A DNA stretch of 33,672 bases from an uncultured Granulicella sp. (GCA_937873145.1 CALMVK010000018.1:1-33672); one strand, 5' to 3'; positions 1-8,357 are shown, numbered from the stretch's first letter. Notes: generated by a model from the sequence alone, not told the origin. A program made the numbers and translations.

Positions 1-289
1 TCTGGCCGGCGGCGCGGAGGCGGTCGGCGAGCGCCTGCCAGCGATCCATGGTAAGGACGACTCCAAAATGCGGCACGGGAACCGCATGGCCGTCGACTGC
101 GTTGTGGTGAGGCTTTTCGCCCGGCGCGGAAGGCTTCAGATGCGCGACGATCTGATGGCCGAAGAGGTCGAAGTCAATCCACTCGGCGCTGCTGCGGCCC
201 TCCGGGCAGCCAAGCGTCTGGCCGTAGAAGTGGCGTGCGGCGTTGAGGTCGTCGACCGGAAACGCAATGTGAAAGGGAGTCAGGGACAC
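1..289 (-). CDS. VOC (glyoxalase/bleomycin-resistance) family protein, 3' end cut off
   Basis: About 96 residues are visible before the window edge removes the rest. The N-terminus contains [14 protein letters not shown] and then [20 protein letters not shown], which matches the vicinal-oxygen-chelate fold: a first beta-alpha-beta unit with HxxFPV-D-L-ARxFY. Members are metal-dependent glyoxalases, dioxygenases or resistance proteins, and the substrate cannot be told from this fragment. The start is a GTG at 289, with AAGAGG about 9 bases upstream on the minus strand. The ATG at 311 is out of frame. It is divergent from the APC permease. The family call is firm, the function unknown. Confidence 0.8.
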   Translation of the reverse strand, partial: MSLTPFHIAFPVDDLNAARHFYGQTLGCPEGRSSAEWIDFDLFGHQIVAHLKPSAPGEKPHHNAVDGHAVPVPHFGVVLTMDRWQALADRLRAAGQ

Positions 290-407
290 GGCAGCAAGCC
301 TCTTCGAACATGATACTGCGCAGCACGCACAAGAGCTCCGCGGACCCTTGGCCTTTACGCCTTCTTTATCTGTTTTCCCTTATGTTGGAAACGTATAGAG
401 CTTCCTT

Positions 408-2474
408 ATGGCTTCAGCGTCCAGCCCCTCCCTGCGTCAGTATGTCGTTCCCGTTACGGTCATGCTTGCCTTTGTTTCCTTCTGGAGAGCCTCGGCCATT
501 GTGCTGTGCGACATGGCGTCTTCTGCCTACTATGTCGGCGGTATCGCCGAGAAGGCCATCGGCAAAGCAGCGCCGTGGTTCATCCTGGCCATCATGCTGT
601 TCTCCTACGCGGTGCGCGCGATTTACATCGAGAGCTGCAGCATGTTTGTCCGCGGCGGCGTCTACCGCGTGGTGCGGGAGGCGATGGGAGCCACGGCGGC
701 TAAGTTTTCGGTCTCCGCGCTGATGTTCGATTATGTGCTGACGGGACCGATCAGCGGCGTGAGCGCCGGGCTTTACCTGGCCGCTCTCGCCAACGAGCTT
801 GGCCAGCACTTCCACATCGCTTGGCTGCATGTCTCTCCGTCCTGGTTTGCCGCAGGTTTTGCAGCGCTGGTGACGGTTTATTTTTGGTACACCAATCGAG
901 TCGGCATTCCGTTTTCGAGCACGCGCGCCCTGCGCATCATGCAGGCGACCACCGTGATGGTGGTGATGCTGATCGCCTGGAGCATCTACACGATGCTCAC
1001 CAAGGGATTTCATCCGGTTCCTGCCCCGGTGCCCGCGAACTTTCACTTCAGCGAGTCCGCGCTGGGCTGGCTGAAGGGCACGGCTCTACCCAGCTTTACC
1101 TTCGTTGCCGTGCTGATCGGGCTGGGCCACTCGGTGCTGGCGCTGAGCGGCGAAGAGACGCTGGCGCAAGTGTATCGCGAGATCGAAGCGCCGAAGCAGA
1201 AGAATCTATTGCGTACGGGCTTTGCGATTTTTCTTTACAGCCTACTGTTCACTTCGCTCGTCTCGTTCTTCGCCGTCATGCTCATTCCGGATGCACAGCG
1301 GCAGCAGTATCTGGACAATCTGATTGGCGGCCTCTCGATGTTTCTGGCCGGCCCGTACGCACTGCGCCTGGCCTTTCACTGTTTCGTGGTGCTGGTGGGG
1401 GTGCTGATCCTGTCGGGCGCAGTCAACACAGCCATCATCGGCTCAAACGGCGTGTTGAGCCGGGTTGCGGAAGATGGCGTGATGGCGCCTTGGTTTCGCG
1501 AGCCGCACCCGAAGTACGGCACGACGCACCATCTGATCGACCTGATCGTGTGCCTCCAGCTGCTAACGATTTTGCTCAGCCGCGGCAACGTGGACATGCT
1601 CGGCGAAGCGTATGCCTTTGGCGTGGTGTGGAGCTTCGCCATGAAGGGCCTGGCGGTCGTCGTGCTGCGCTTCAGCCATCCAGACGCAAAGCGCTGGAAG
1701 TTTCCTCTCAACTTCCGCATCGGCAAGACGGAGATTCCGTTTGGCCTAATCATGACGACCGCCATCCTGTTCCTAATGGCGATCATGAATCTCTTCACCA
1801 AGAAGGCGGCGACGCTTACCGGCGGCCTCTTCACGATCGTCTTTTTTGCTCTGTTTACCTACTCCGAACGCAAGTACGCGAACCAGCAGGAGAACTCCAA
1901 GATCGAAACGACTCCGGATCCGAGCGATCCGTTCCGCGAGACCTCGCGTGAGCGCTTTCGCTTCCAGGTCAAAGACGATCTGTCGCCCCAATCGATGGAC
2001 ATTGCGCGAGGCGGCACCGTGGTTGCGGTCAAAGAACCCGATGACTTGCGAGCCTTGCACAAGGTGCTTGCCGGCAATCTTACGGAGCAGCATGACGTCG
2101 TGGTTGTGTGCGTTCACCAGGAACCGATCGAGGACGCGGAAGATGCGCAGGGCAAGCTGGTAGCGGAGCGTGTGGTTGGAGACCATGAGACCAGTGTGCT
2201 GAGCGAGGTGGTGTTCTCTGCCGAGAAAGCCGGCAAGCCGTTGAAGTTGCTCGCGCTGTGCGGCGAAGACTCACTGAAGACGCTGCTTGCGGCGGCGGTT
2301 TCGCTGGGCGCCTCGGACCTGTGGCTTGGCTCGTCGCGCGGCGAGCGGCCGGAGCAGCAGGAGACCGACCTGAAAAACTCTTGGAAGAGCGTTGAAGGAG
2401 ACAAGCAGGAACTGCATGTCTCACTGGTTGGCGACGCGGAAGGTGAGCCGAAGCAGCTTTGCCTGGCCGCGTGA
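408..2474 (+). CDS. APC-superfamily amino acid permease with C-terminal universal-stress-like domain
   Basis: The 688-residue product has about 12 hydrophobic segments between residues 12 and 489 (for example 54-74, 98-126, 178-199, 227-248, 271-293, 321-346 and 444-489), as in amino acid/polyamine/organocation transporters. Residues 95-126 hold FDYVLTGPISGVSAG, and residues 243-262 hold a polar stretch with LSGEETLAQVYRE, both typical of the family. From about residue 523 a soluble tail begins (VVAVKEPDDLRALHKVL, then VVVVCVHQ), resembling the USP-like tails fused to some bacterial APC transporters. That tail may bind nucleotide or regulate transport, but this is inference. The substrate is unknown. 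The ribosome site before the ATG at 408 is weak. The tail may end early: see the remnant directly downstream. Confidence 0.85.
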   Translation: MASASSPSLRQYVVPVTVMLAFVSFWRASAIVLCDMASSAYYVGGIAEKAIGKAAPWFILAIMLFSYAVRAIYIESCSMFVRGGVYRVVREAMGATAAKFSVSALMFDYVLTGPISGVSAGLYLAALANELGQHFHIAWLHVSPSWFAAGFAALVTVYFWYTNRVGIPFSSTRALRIMQATTVMVVMLIAWSIYTMLTKGFHPVPAPVPANFHFSESALGWLKGTALPSFTFVAVLIGLGHSVLALSGEETLAQVYREIEAPKQKNLLRTGFAIFLYSLLFTSLVSFFAVMLIPDAQRQQYLDNLIGGLSMFLAGPYALRLAFHCFVVLVGVLILSGAVNTAIIGSNGVLSRVAEDGVMAPWFREPHPKYGTTHHLIDLIVCLQLLTILLSRGNVDMLGEAYAFGVVWSFAMKGLAVVVLRFSHPDAKRWKFPLNFRIGKTEIPFGLIMTTAILFLMAIMNLFTKKAATLTGGLFTIVFFALFTYSERKYANQQENSKIETTPDPSDPFRETSRERFRFQVKDDLSPQSMDIARGGTVVAVKEPDDLRALHKVLAGNLTEQHDVVVVCVHQEPIEDAEDAQGKLVAERVVGDHETSVLSEVVFSAEKAGKPLKLLALCGEDSLKTLLAAAVSLGASDLWLGSSRGERPEQQETDLKNSWKSVEGDKQELHVSLVGDAEGEPKQLCLAA

Positions 2475-2707
2475 GGCGTTCTTCGGTCCGCAAGATGCGC
2501 CGCTGACCATGACGGTTCAACTCAGAAAAGGCTTTTCGAGCGCGCAGGTGGAGTCGACGGCAGATCAAATCGAGGCACTGATTCAGAGGAATTCCGGACT
2601 TTCTCCACATCTTCCTGGAGGTGGATACGATGCGCGGACTGAGCGAAGAAACGGGCATTGCCGAAGAATTTGCGGCAACAGAAGTTTCTACCGCAGCCGA
2701 GGGATAG
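2473..2707 (+). pseudogene. Remnant of a cation diffusion facilitator C-terminal domain, split over two frames
   Basis: Directly after the permease stop, the frame beginning at 2473 reads FFGPQDAPLTMTVQLRKGF and then QVESTADQIEALIQRNS. From 2597 the next frame continues DFLHIFLEVDTMRGLSEETG and ends at TAG 2705-2707. Joined, the two pieces follow the cytoplasmic C-terminal domain of cation diffusion facilitators (GP-D-L...F..GL....VE...D-IE..I....P...HIF-EV). A +1 shift near 2596 separates them, and no N-terminal transport domain is present upstream, where the permease lies. I therefore read it as a decayed fragment left by a deletion or fusion. An alternative is a sequencing error in a genuine C-terminal extension. 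The match is from memory of the family, not from an alignment. Confidence 0.5.
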
Positions 2708-2708
2708 T

Positions 2709-4172
2709 TCAGGCTTCCATGGCAGGCAGGCGGACGATGAACTCGGTCTCTCCTGGCACGGAAGAGAAGAGGATGGTGCCGCCAATCTGCTCGACAATGC
2801 GGTGGACGATGCCCAGGCCAAGGCCGGTGCCGATGCCGGCCGGTTTGGTCGTGTAAAAAGGGTCGAAGATATGCGGCTGGGTCTCTGGTGGAATGCCACT
2901 GCCATTGTCGCAGACCAGGATGCAGAGATCGGTGTGCTGAGACCGGTGAGAACTAGGTTCGGCCCAGGTTCTAACGACGATGCGCCCTCCTAAAGGAGCG
3001 GCGTCGATGGCATTGTCGAGCAGGTTGGTCCAAATTTGGTTGAGGCCGCCGCAGTCGGTAGAAAGATTGGGCAGGTTGGGAGCGAGGCTCTTGGTGAGGA
3101 TGATCTGCTTCTCGCGCAACTTGTGGCCCAAAATAACCAGAGTCGCGTGAATGCTGCGATTGACGTCGAGTGCCTGCTTCTGTCCGCGTGCTTCGTAGGC
3201 GTAGCTTTTGACCGCAGCAACAAGTTCGGTAACGCGGCCGATGCTCTCTTCAATGGTGCCGACCAACTGCATGCTGGAGATCATGGCATCGAGCCAGTTG
3301 AGGGCGTCGGAGAAGAAGGGTTGAGGCACGGTCGCGTAGGCGCATGCGAGCGCGTCCGAGTTAATGTTGATGGAGACGAAGGTGGGGGCTAGCTTCCATG
3401 CGTCCTCAACCGCTGCCCGTTCCATCCAGGCGGTCAGAGTCTCCTCGGCATCGGCTTGCTCAAGCGAGCTAAGCGTGACGTGCGGGCGGGCGGAGAGGGC
3501 GTACTCCTGAAGGTCGTACATGCACTGCTTTTGTTCTTCGCTGAGTTGCATGCGCGCCCACTTGGCGGAGAGATTGTGCATGCGGGTAAGATTGTCGCGC
3601 AGCTGGGTCGAGGCTCGGCGGGCAGCGGCTCCAGGATTGTTGAGCTCGTGCATGAGGCCGGCGGCCATGGTGCCAAGCGACGCCATCTTTTCCTGCTGCG
3701 CAGTCGCGCTATGTAACTTGGCGAGGCGCATGGACAGATTGCTGAGAATCTCGCGGCGAATGGTTGGATCGTGATTGAAGAGCTTCCAGAAGAGCTCCTC
3801 CGTCAGATAGAGGAAGAGGGAATCCTCAGCGGCGCGAACGGTGGAGGTGGAGGGAAAGCCGGTAATCAGCTGCACCTCTCCGAAGCTGGTACCGGGGGGG
3901 AGAGTCGCCATGAGATGGGCAATCCCTTCCTCCGACGTAGCGTAGAAGACGCGTACAGAACCTTGGAGCAGAATGTAGAACTCGCGCTTGGTGTTGCCCT
4001 GGGGACTAACCACTTCATCTGAAGCAAAGCGGCGCTCTTCCGCATCGTTCAAAAACCCTAGTGTTTTGTGGTCGAGGGAAGCAAAAAAAGAGCTGCCGCG
4101 AAACCAGGCCAAGAGATCCGGCCGGAGTGGGGCGGTTTCGGTCTTGGCGAGCTCGGTGAAGGTTTCATTCAT
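2709..4172 (-). CDS. Sensor histidine kinase with N-terminal cyclic-nucleotide-binding domain
   Basis: The 487-residue protein has no membrane segment. Residues 25-150 form a cNMP-binding (CRP-like) domain, with GSVRVFYATS, then PPGTSFGEVQLITGFPST where the phosphate-binding cassette lies. A linker helix leads to the dimerisation/phosphotransfer segment with GTMAAGLMHELNNP, and His175 is the likely phosphorylated residue. The ATPase domain shows the N box (NLLDNAIDAAP, residues 383-393), the G1 box (CDNGSGIPPE, 421-430), an F box (IFDPFYTT) and the G2 box (GTGLGLGIVHRIV). The kinase is probably soluble and gated by a small cytosolic ligand. It lies 25 bases after the receiver/reductase fusion and is presumably co-transcribed with it, making that receiver the probable partner. 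It ends tail to tail with the CDF remnant. Confidence 0.88.
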   Translation of the reverse strand: MNETFTELAKTETAPLRPDLLAWFRGSSFFASLDHKTLGFLNDAEERRFASDEVVSPQGNTKREFYILLQGSVRVFYATSEEGIAHLMATLPPGTSFGEVQLITGFPSTSTVRAAEDSLFLYLTEELFWKLFNHDPTIRREILSNLSMRLAKLHSATAQQEKMASLGTMAAGLMHELNNPGAAARRASTQLRDNLTRMHNLSAKWARMQLSEEQKQCMYDLQEYALSARPHVTLSSLEQADAEETLTAWMERAAVEDAWKLAPTFVSININSDALACAYATVPQPFFSDALNWLDAMISSMQLVGTIEESIGRVTELVAAVKSYAYEARGQKQALDVNRSIHATLVILGHKLREKQIILTKSLAPNLPNLSTDCGGLNQIWTNLLDNAIDAAPLGGRIVVRTWAEPSSHRSQHTDLCILVCDNGSGIPPETQPHIFDPFYTTKPAGIGTGLGLGIVHRIVEQIGGTILFSSVPGETEFIVRLPAMEA

Positions 4173-4197
4173 AGGTGACTCGAAGTTTGAATCCGGA

Positions 4198-5847
4198 TCA
4201 GTTCAGGGTAGCGAGATATTGATGCACAAACTGGATTGCAATCGATCCCTCGCCGACGGCGGAGGCACAACGCTTGACGGAACCGTGACGTACATCGCCT
4301 GCGACAAAGATTCCGGGAACGCTGGTTTCTAGCAAGTAAGGGTCGCGGCCTAACCTCCACGTCTCATCGGCTTGCAGCTTGAGATCCGGGCCGGCGAGAA
4401 CGAAACCTTTGGCATCGCGGGCGATCCTTTCAGGAAGCCACTGCGTCTTGGGCTCCGCGCCAATGAAGACAAAGACCGAGGAAGCTCCGCGCTTGACCAA
4501 GCCCGCGGGCGTCGAGAGTGTAATGCATTGCAGGTGGGCGTTGCCGTCCAGCGCCACCAGTTGGGTCTCGGTTTCGACGACGATATTCTGGGTGGCTTCA
4601 ATCTGCTCAATCAGGTATTTGGACATGCTGCGCTCCAGGTCTTTGCCGCGAACCAGAAGACAAACCTCACGGGCGTGGCGCGAGAAGTACATGGCAGCCT
4701 GGCCGGCGGAGTTGGCGCCACCGACGATGTAGACGGACTCATCGGCGCAGGAGTCGCCTTGGGTGGTGGCAGCTCCGTAGTAGAGGCCAGCGCCGGAGAA
4801 GCGGTCTTCTCCCGGGATGTCGAGCCGGCAGTACTGGACGCCGATGGCAAGAATGCAGGCGCGGCAGGTAACCTCGCGGTCGTCGCTCATACGCAGGATG
4901 TGGTAGCCGTTTTCAGAGCCGATCTGGGTGACGCGCTGGGTGAGGAACTCGGCCTTGAACCGACGTGCCTGAAGGTACGCGCGTTGTGCGAGCTCCTCGC
5001 CGCTGATGCCGTCTACAAAGCCGAGATAGTTCTCGATCTTGGAGCTGGAGCCAGCCTGTCCACCGGCGGCAAAGGGTTCGACGACAAGGGTTTTCAGGCC
5101 TTCGCTGGCCCCGTAAACGCCGGCTCCCAAACCAGCCGGCCCGGCACCGACCACGACCACGTCGTAATACTCTTGGCTGGCCTGGACGCTGAGACCAACT
5201 TTTTCGGCGAGTTGCGTGCTCGAAGGCTGAACCAGCGAGGTGCCATCGGGGAAAAGAACCACAGGCAGCTTGGCTTCATCGAGCTCGCGCTGGCGGAGCA
5301 ACGGGATCGCTTCAGGATTGATGTCGGGATCCACCCATTGGAAGCCGATACGGTTGCGGGAGAGGAAGTTGCGTACCTCATGATCGCCGGCTCCCCACCG
5401 CGGGGAGATAAGCTGGATGCCATCGTAGGGCGGCTTGAAACCGAGATACCAGGCCTGGAGAAGGTCGTCGAGAACCGGGTAAAGCTTCTCCTCCGGTGGA
5501 TCCCAGGGTTTGTTCAAGTAATAGTGAATACGCGCGGAGTTGATAGCGCGGATGGCCGCTTCGGTGTCGGCGTAGGCGGTAAGCAGAACGCGCTTGGCCT
5601 CGGGAAATAGAGGAATGGCTGCTTCAAGAAACTCAACGCCCGTCATCCCGGGCATGCGCTGATCGGAAAGGATCAGCGCGACGACATCATTGCGCTCTTT
5701 AAGCTGGCGGCAAATGTCGAGCGCGGCCTGGCCGGAGGCGGCGCGAATCACACGATGCTTCTCCCCGTACTGGCGGCGTAGATCCTGGACAACTGCCTCA
5801 AGTACGCTGATATCGTCGTCGACCGCGAGAAGAATGGGTTTTGCCAT
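4198..5847 (-). CDS. Response-regulator receiver fused to a thioredoxin-reductase-like FAD oxidoreductase
   Basis: The 549 residues hold three parts. Residues 1-130 are a receiver domain with acidic pocket D10-D12, phospho-acceptor Asp62 in SDQRMPGMTG and Lys113 in YYLNKPW. Residues 140-220 look like a glutaredoxin-like fold without cysteines (GAGDHEVRNFL). Residues 228-549 are a flavin/NAD(P)H oxidoreductase: FAD motif GAGPAGLGAG at 234-243, then EPFAAGGQAGSSSKIENYLG, NAD(P) motif VGGANSAGQAA, and C-terminal VPGIFVAGDVRHGSVKR. Where true thioredoxin reductases carry CxxC, the sequence reads GLYYGAATTQGDS, so the disulfide centre is absent. The start chosen is the ATG at 5847 (MAKPILLAVDDD). 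A GTG at 5889 is in frame but adds unrelated sequence. It precedes the histidine kinase in one operon. Output may be phosphorylation-controlled electron transfer, which is inference. Confidence 0.87.
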   Translation of the reverse strand: MAKPILLAVDDDISVLEAVVQDLRRQYGEKHRVIRAASGQAALDICRQLKERNDVVALILSDQRMPGMTGVEFLEAAIPLFPEAKRVLLTAYADTEAAIRAINSARIHYYLNKPWDPPEEKLYPVLDDLLQAWYLGFKPPYDGIQLISPRWGAGDHEVRNFLSRNRIGFQWVDPDINPEAIPLLRQRELDEAKLPVVLFPDGTSLVQPSSTQLAEKVGLSVQASQEYYDVVVVGAGPAGLGAGVYGASEGLKTLVVEPFAAGGQAGSSSKIENYLGFVDGISGEELAQRAYLQARRFKAEFLTQRVTQIGSENGYHILRMSDDREVTCRACILAIGVQYCRLDIPGEDRFSGAGLYYGAATTQGDSCADESVYIVGGANSAGQAAMYFSRHAREVCLLVRGKDLERSMSKYLIEQIEATQNIVVETETQLVALDGNAHLQCITLSTPAGLVKRGASSVFVFIGAEPKTQWLPERIARDAKGFVLAGPDLKLQADETWRLGRDPYLLETSVPGIFVAGDVRHGSVKRCASAVGEGSIAIQFVHQYLATLN

Positions 5848-5955
5848 GGTTCGATTATGCCCCCGCCTCTGCGGACGGGATGAGTACACGTCATTTGGAT
5901 GAACAGCAGAGAACGACGGTTCATAAAAGAGTGCCGAAGCGGCAGAGTCGCGCTA

Positions 5956-5970
5956 GTCTGGAAGGCAGAC
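5956..5970. repeat. Small perfect inverted repeat in the divergent regulatory gap
   Basis: GTCTG and CAGAC form a 5-base-pair stem with a 5-base loop. It lies between the divergent receiver/reductase gene (start 5847) and the LuxR-type regulator (start 6073), so it could be part of an operator. It is short enough to be chance. Confidence 0.25.
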
Positions 5971-5980
5971 CACACATGAG

Positions 5981-5997
5981 TGTCCGAAAACGGGACA
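5981..5997. promoter_or_regulatory. Possible operator: near-palindrome in the divergent intergenic region
   Basis: TGTCCGAAAACGGGACA is symmetric at TGTCC/GGACA with an A-rich centre, in the 225-base gap between the two divergent signalling genes. Such dyads are typical of dimeric regulators, and the LuxR-type protein next door is an obvious candidate. The binding protein is not known from the sequence. Confidence 0.35.
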
Positions 5998-6072
5998 GAA
6001 TTGCCTCTACGGCTAATTTCAGCCGATGAGGTAACTGCGGGCGTAAACAAGCCACGCAGGAGGCTGAAAGAG

Positions 6073-6729
6073 ATGAACCGGATAATTGTGGCGGATGACC
6101 AGGCAATCTTTCGAGCGGGAACGGCTCGAGTGCTGGCAATGGAAGAGGATATGCGCATCATTGCTCAATGTGAAGACGGACCGCGGCTCTGCGCGGCGAT
6201 CCAGAGTTTTCGCTCGTCGCTGGTGATCTTTTCAACCGGCCTGGGACTGGATCTTGCCACCACGCTTGAGCAGCTCGACGCGGCGGGTAGCAAGGCCATC
6301 CTGGTAGTAGACAAGAACGAAGAGGTCGCACCAGCGCTGCTCGACAAGCTGGATGGCATGATCGGACGCAACGTGACCGGACCGCAGTTGATCGAGTGCG
6401 TGCGGCGCGTGGCACGCGGGGTGCGCTGCGTGCAACGGGGAACCCTGGCGGCGATGCCGGAGCTGGATGTGGTAGGAGCCCGTGTGCGCGACCGCCTGAC
6501 GCCCAAAGAGCTGCAGATCGTGGCGCTCATCGTCCAGGGATGCAAGAACAAGGACATCGCGATGCAGCTGTGCACAAAGGAGCAGGTGATCAAGAACTAC
6601 CTGCGCTGTATCTATGACAAGACGGGCGTAAGCGACCGTCTGGAGCTGGCACTGTTTACGCTGCACCATCGGCTGCTGGCAGAAGCCGCGGCCAAGGCAG
6701 GGACATCGATTCAACGCAAGAGTGCATAG
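6073..6729 (+). CDS. LuxR/NarL-type regulator with a degenerate receiver domain
   Basis: The 218-residue protein begins MNRIIVADDQAIFRAG, the first strand and acidic pair (D8, D9) of a receiver. At the third strand, where the phospho-acceptor Asp should sit, it reads SLVIFSTGLG, so Ser54 replaces Asp. The conserved Lys is also missing: GMIGRNVTG has Arg99 near that place. Residues 141-200 are a LuxR-type helix-turn-helix (LTPKELQIVALIVQG, then KEQVIKNYLRCIYDKTGVSD). The protein is therefore probably a DNA-binding regulator that does not use ordinary Asp phosphorylation. The start at 6073 is supported by AGGAGG about 10 bases upstream. Longer in-frame starts add non-receiver sequence. It is divergent from the two-component pair and converges on the dehydrogenase gene with an 8-base gap. 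Confidence 0.88.
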   Translation: MNRIIVADDQAIFRAGTARVLAMEEDMRIIAQCEDGPRLCAAIQSFRSSLVIFSTGLGLDLATTLEQLDAAGSKAILVVDKNEEVAPALLDKLDGMIGRNVTGPQLIECVRRVARGVRCVQRGTLAAMPELDVVGARVRDRLTPKELQIVALIVQGCKNKDIAMQLCTKEQVIKNYLRCIYDKTGVSDRLELALFTLHHRLLAEAAAKAGTSIQRKSA

Positions 6730-6737
6730 GTGCTTGG

Positions 6738-8357
6738 CTAAAGACCCATGCGGACTTCCTCTTCGTCGGCCTCTTTGCTGGGATGAGCGACCTTTTCCGC
6801 GATGGACTTGGCCTGGGTGAAGAGCAGGAGATAGTCAGGGCCACCAGCCTTGGAGTCGGTCCCGCTCATGTTGAAGCCGCCAAAGGGATGCGCGCCCACC
6901 ATGGCTCCCGTGCACTTGCGGTTCAGATACAGATTGCCGACATGAAACTCGTTGCGGGCGCGTTCGAGTACCTCGGGAGATTTGGAGTAGATCGCGCCGG
7001 TAAGGCCGTACTCGGTGCTGTTGGCGATGGCCAAAGCTTCGTCCAGAGTGCGGGATCGCAAAACGGCAAGGACCGGTCCAAAGATCTCCTCTTGCGCAAT
7101 GCGTGCCGAGGGTGGAACGTCGACAAAGACGGTGGGTGCGATGTAAAAACCACCTTCGTTGTGGACGGGATCGCCGCCGGTCAGCAGACGGGCTTCGGAT
7201 TTACCAAGCTCAATATAGTCGAGCACACGTTGGTAGGCGGCAGGGCTGATGACTGGACCTGCATAGAAGTTTTCCGCGGGATCGCCTTGTGGGAGGCTGC
7301 CGACGCGCTCCGCGAGTTCGTCGACGAAGGCGTCGTGGATGGCCTCATCGACGATCACGCGCGAGCAGGCGGAGCACTTCTGGCCGTTGAACCCGAAGGC
7401 GCTCGCGACGACGCCTTCAACTGCTGCCTGCAGGTCGCAGTTGGCGTCGACAACGATCGCATCTTTGCCGCCCATTTCGAGGATGGTGCGCTTAAGAAAG
7501 TGCTGGCCGGGTTGGGTCTTGGCGGCGGACTCGTAGATCTCCAAACCCACTTTTTTCGAACCGGTAAAGGCAATGAAGCGCGTTTGTGGATGAGCGACGA
7601 CAGCGGAGCCAAAGCCAGGCCCCGCGCCAGGGCAGAAGTTGACAACACCGTCCGGCAGGCCGGCTTCCTCAAGCAGCGAAAAGAAGTGCGCGGCGATGGT
7701 GGGGGCATCAGGCGATGGTTTGAGGACGACCGTGTTGCCGGTGACGATGGCGGCAGCGGTCATGCCGGCCATGATGGCAAACGGAAAGTTCCAGGGCGGG
7801 ATGACCGCGCCTGCCCCGAGAGGGACGTAGCGAAGAAGGTTGCGTTCGCCGGGAAGCTGGATGGGCGTGGTGACATGGGAGAGCCGGAGAGCTTCGCGGG
7901 CGTAGAACTCGAGGAAGTCGATGCATTCGCCCACATCGGCGTCAGCCTCGGCCCAATTCTTGCCTACTTCAAAGGTAAGCCAGGCGCACAGAGTGAACTT
8001 GCGTTCCCGGATGAGGCCGGCAACACGAAGAAGCAGTTGGACACGGTCCTCCACCGGGGTACGGGACCAGGCGGGAAAGGCGGCGAGGGCAGCTTGCAAA
8101 GCGGGTTCGGCGTGCTCGGCCTCGGCGTGCTGGTGGACGCCGACGACCTGCGCGGGGCGGGCGGGGTTGACGCTGGCGATTTTGGCAGAGGTGCGAAGAC
8201 GCTTGCCGCCGAGGACGAGGTCATACTCGCGGCCGAGTTCGCCGCGGACGGTGACGAGAGCTTCCTGCATGGCGCGCTTAACTGCGGCGTCGGTGAAGTC
8301 GAGAAAGGGCTCATTGCGAAACGGAGGCAGGGACAGGGACGGGGTGGAGAGTGCCAT
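6738..8357 (-). CDS. pruA: 1-pyrroline-5-carboxylate dehydrogenase (RocA/PruA type)
   Basis: The enzyme oxidises glutamate gamma-semialdehyde to glutamate with NAD+ in proline and arginine degradation. The 539-residue sequence is a complete aldehyde dehydrogenase. Asn190 lies in PPWNFPF, Lys213 in VVLKPS, the nucleotide-loop FTGSKKVG is at 264-271, general base Glu294 is in LEMGGKD, and nucleophile Cys328 is in GQKCSACSR. The N-terminal stretch EPFLDF...AMQEAL and the motif ASVNPARPAQVVG place it in the RocA group, not among general aldehyde dehydrogenases. No proline dehydrogenase gene is in the window. The ATG at 8357 has no clear ribosome site and lies 7 bases from a TAGAAT box, so the message may be leaderless. 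Confidence 0.92.
   Translation of the reverse strand: MALSTPSLSLPPFRNEPFLDFTDAAVKRAMQEALVTVRGELGREYDLVLGGKRLRTSAKIASVNPARPAQVVGVHQHAEAEHAEPALQAALAAFPAWSRTPVEDRVQLLLRVAGLIRERKFTLCAWLTFEVGKNWAEADADVGECIDFLEFYAREALRLSHVTTPIQLPGERNLLRYVPLGAGAVIPPWNFPFAIMAGMTAAAIVTGNTVVLKPSPDAPTIAAHFFSLLEEAGLPDGVVNFCPGAGPGFGSAVVAHPQTRFIAFTGSKKVGLEIYESAAKTQPGQHFLKRTILEMGGKDAIVVDANCDLQAAVEGVVASAFGFNGQKCSACSRVIVDEAIHDAFVDELAERVGSLPQGDPAENFYAGPVISPAAYQRVLDYIELGKSEARLLTGGDPVHNEGGFYIAPTVFVDVPPSARIAQEEIFGPVLAVLRSRTLDEALAIANSTEYGLTGAIYSKSPEVLERARNEFHVGNLYLNRKCTGAMVGAHPFGGFNMSGTDSKAGGPDYLLLFTQAKSIAEKVAHPSKEADEEEVRMGL

Noticed and set aside
4372..5610. 412-codon plus-strand open frame
   Set aside because: Antisense to the receiver/oxidoreductase fusion, whose motifs are complete. 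No family pattern in the shadow frame.
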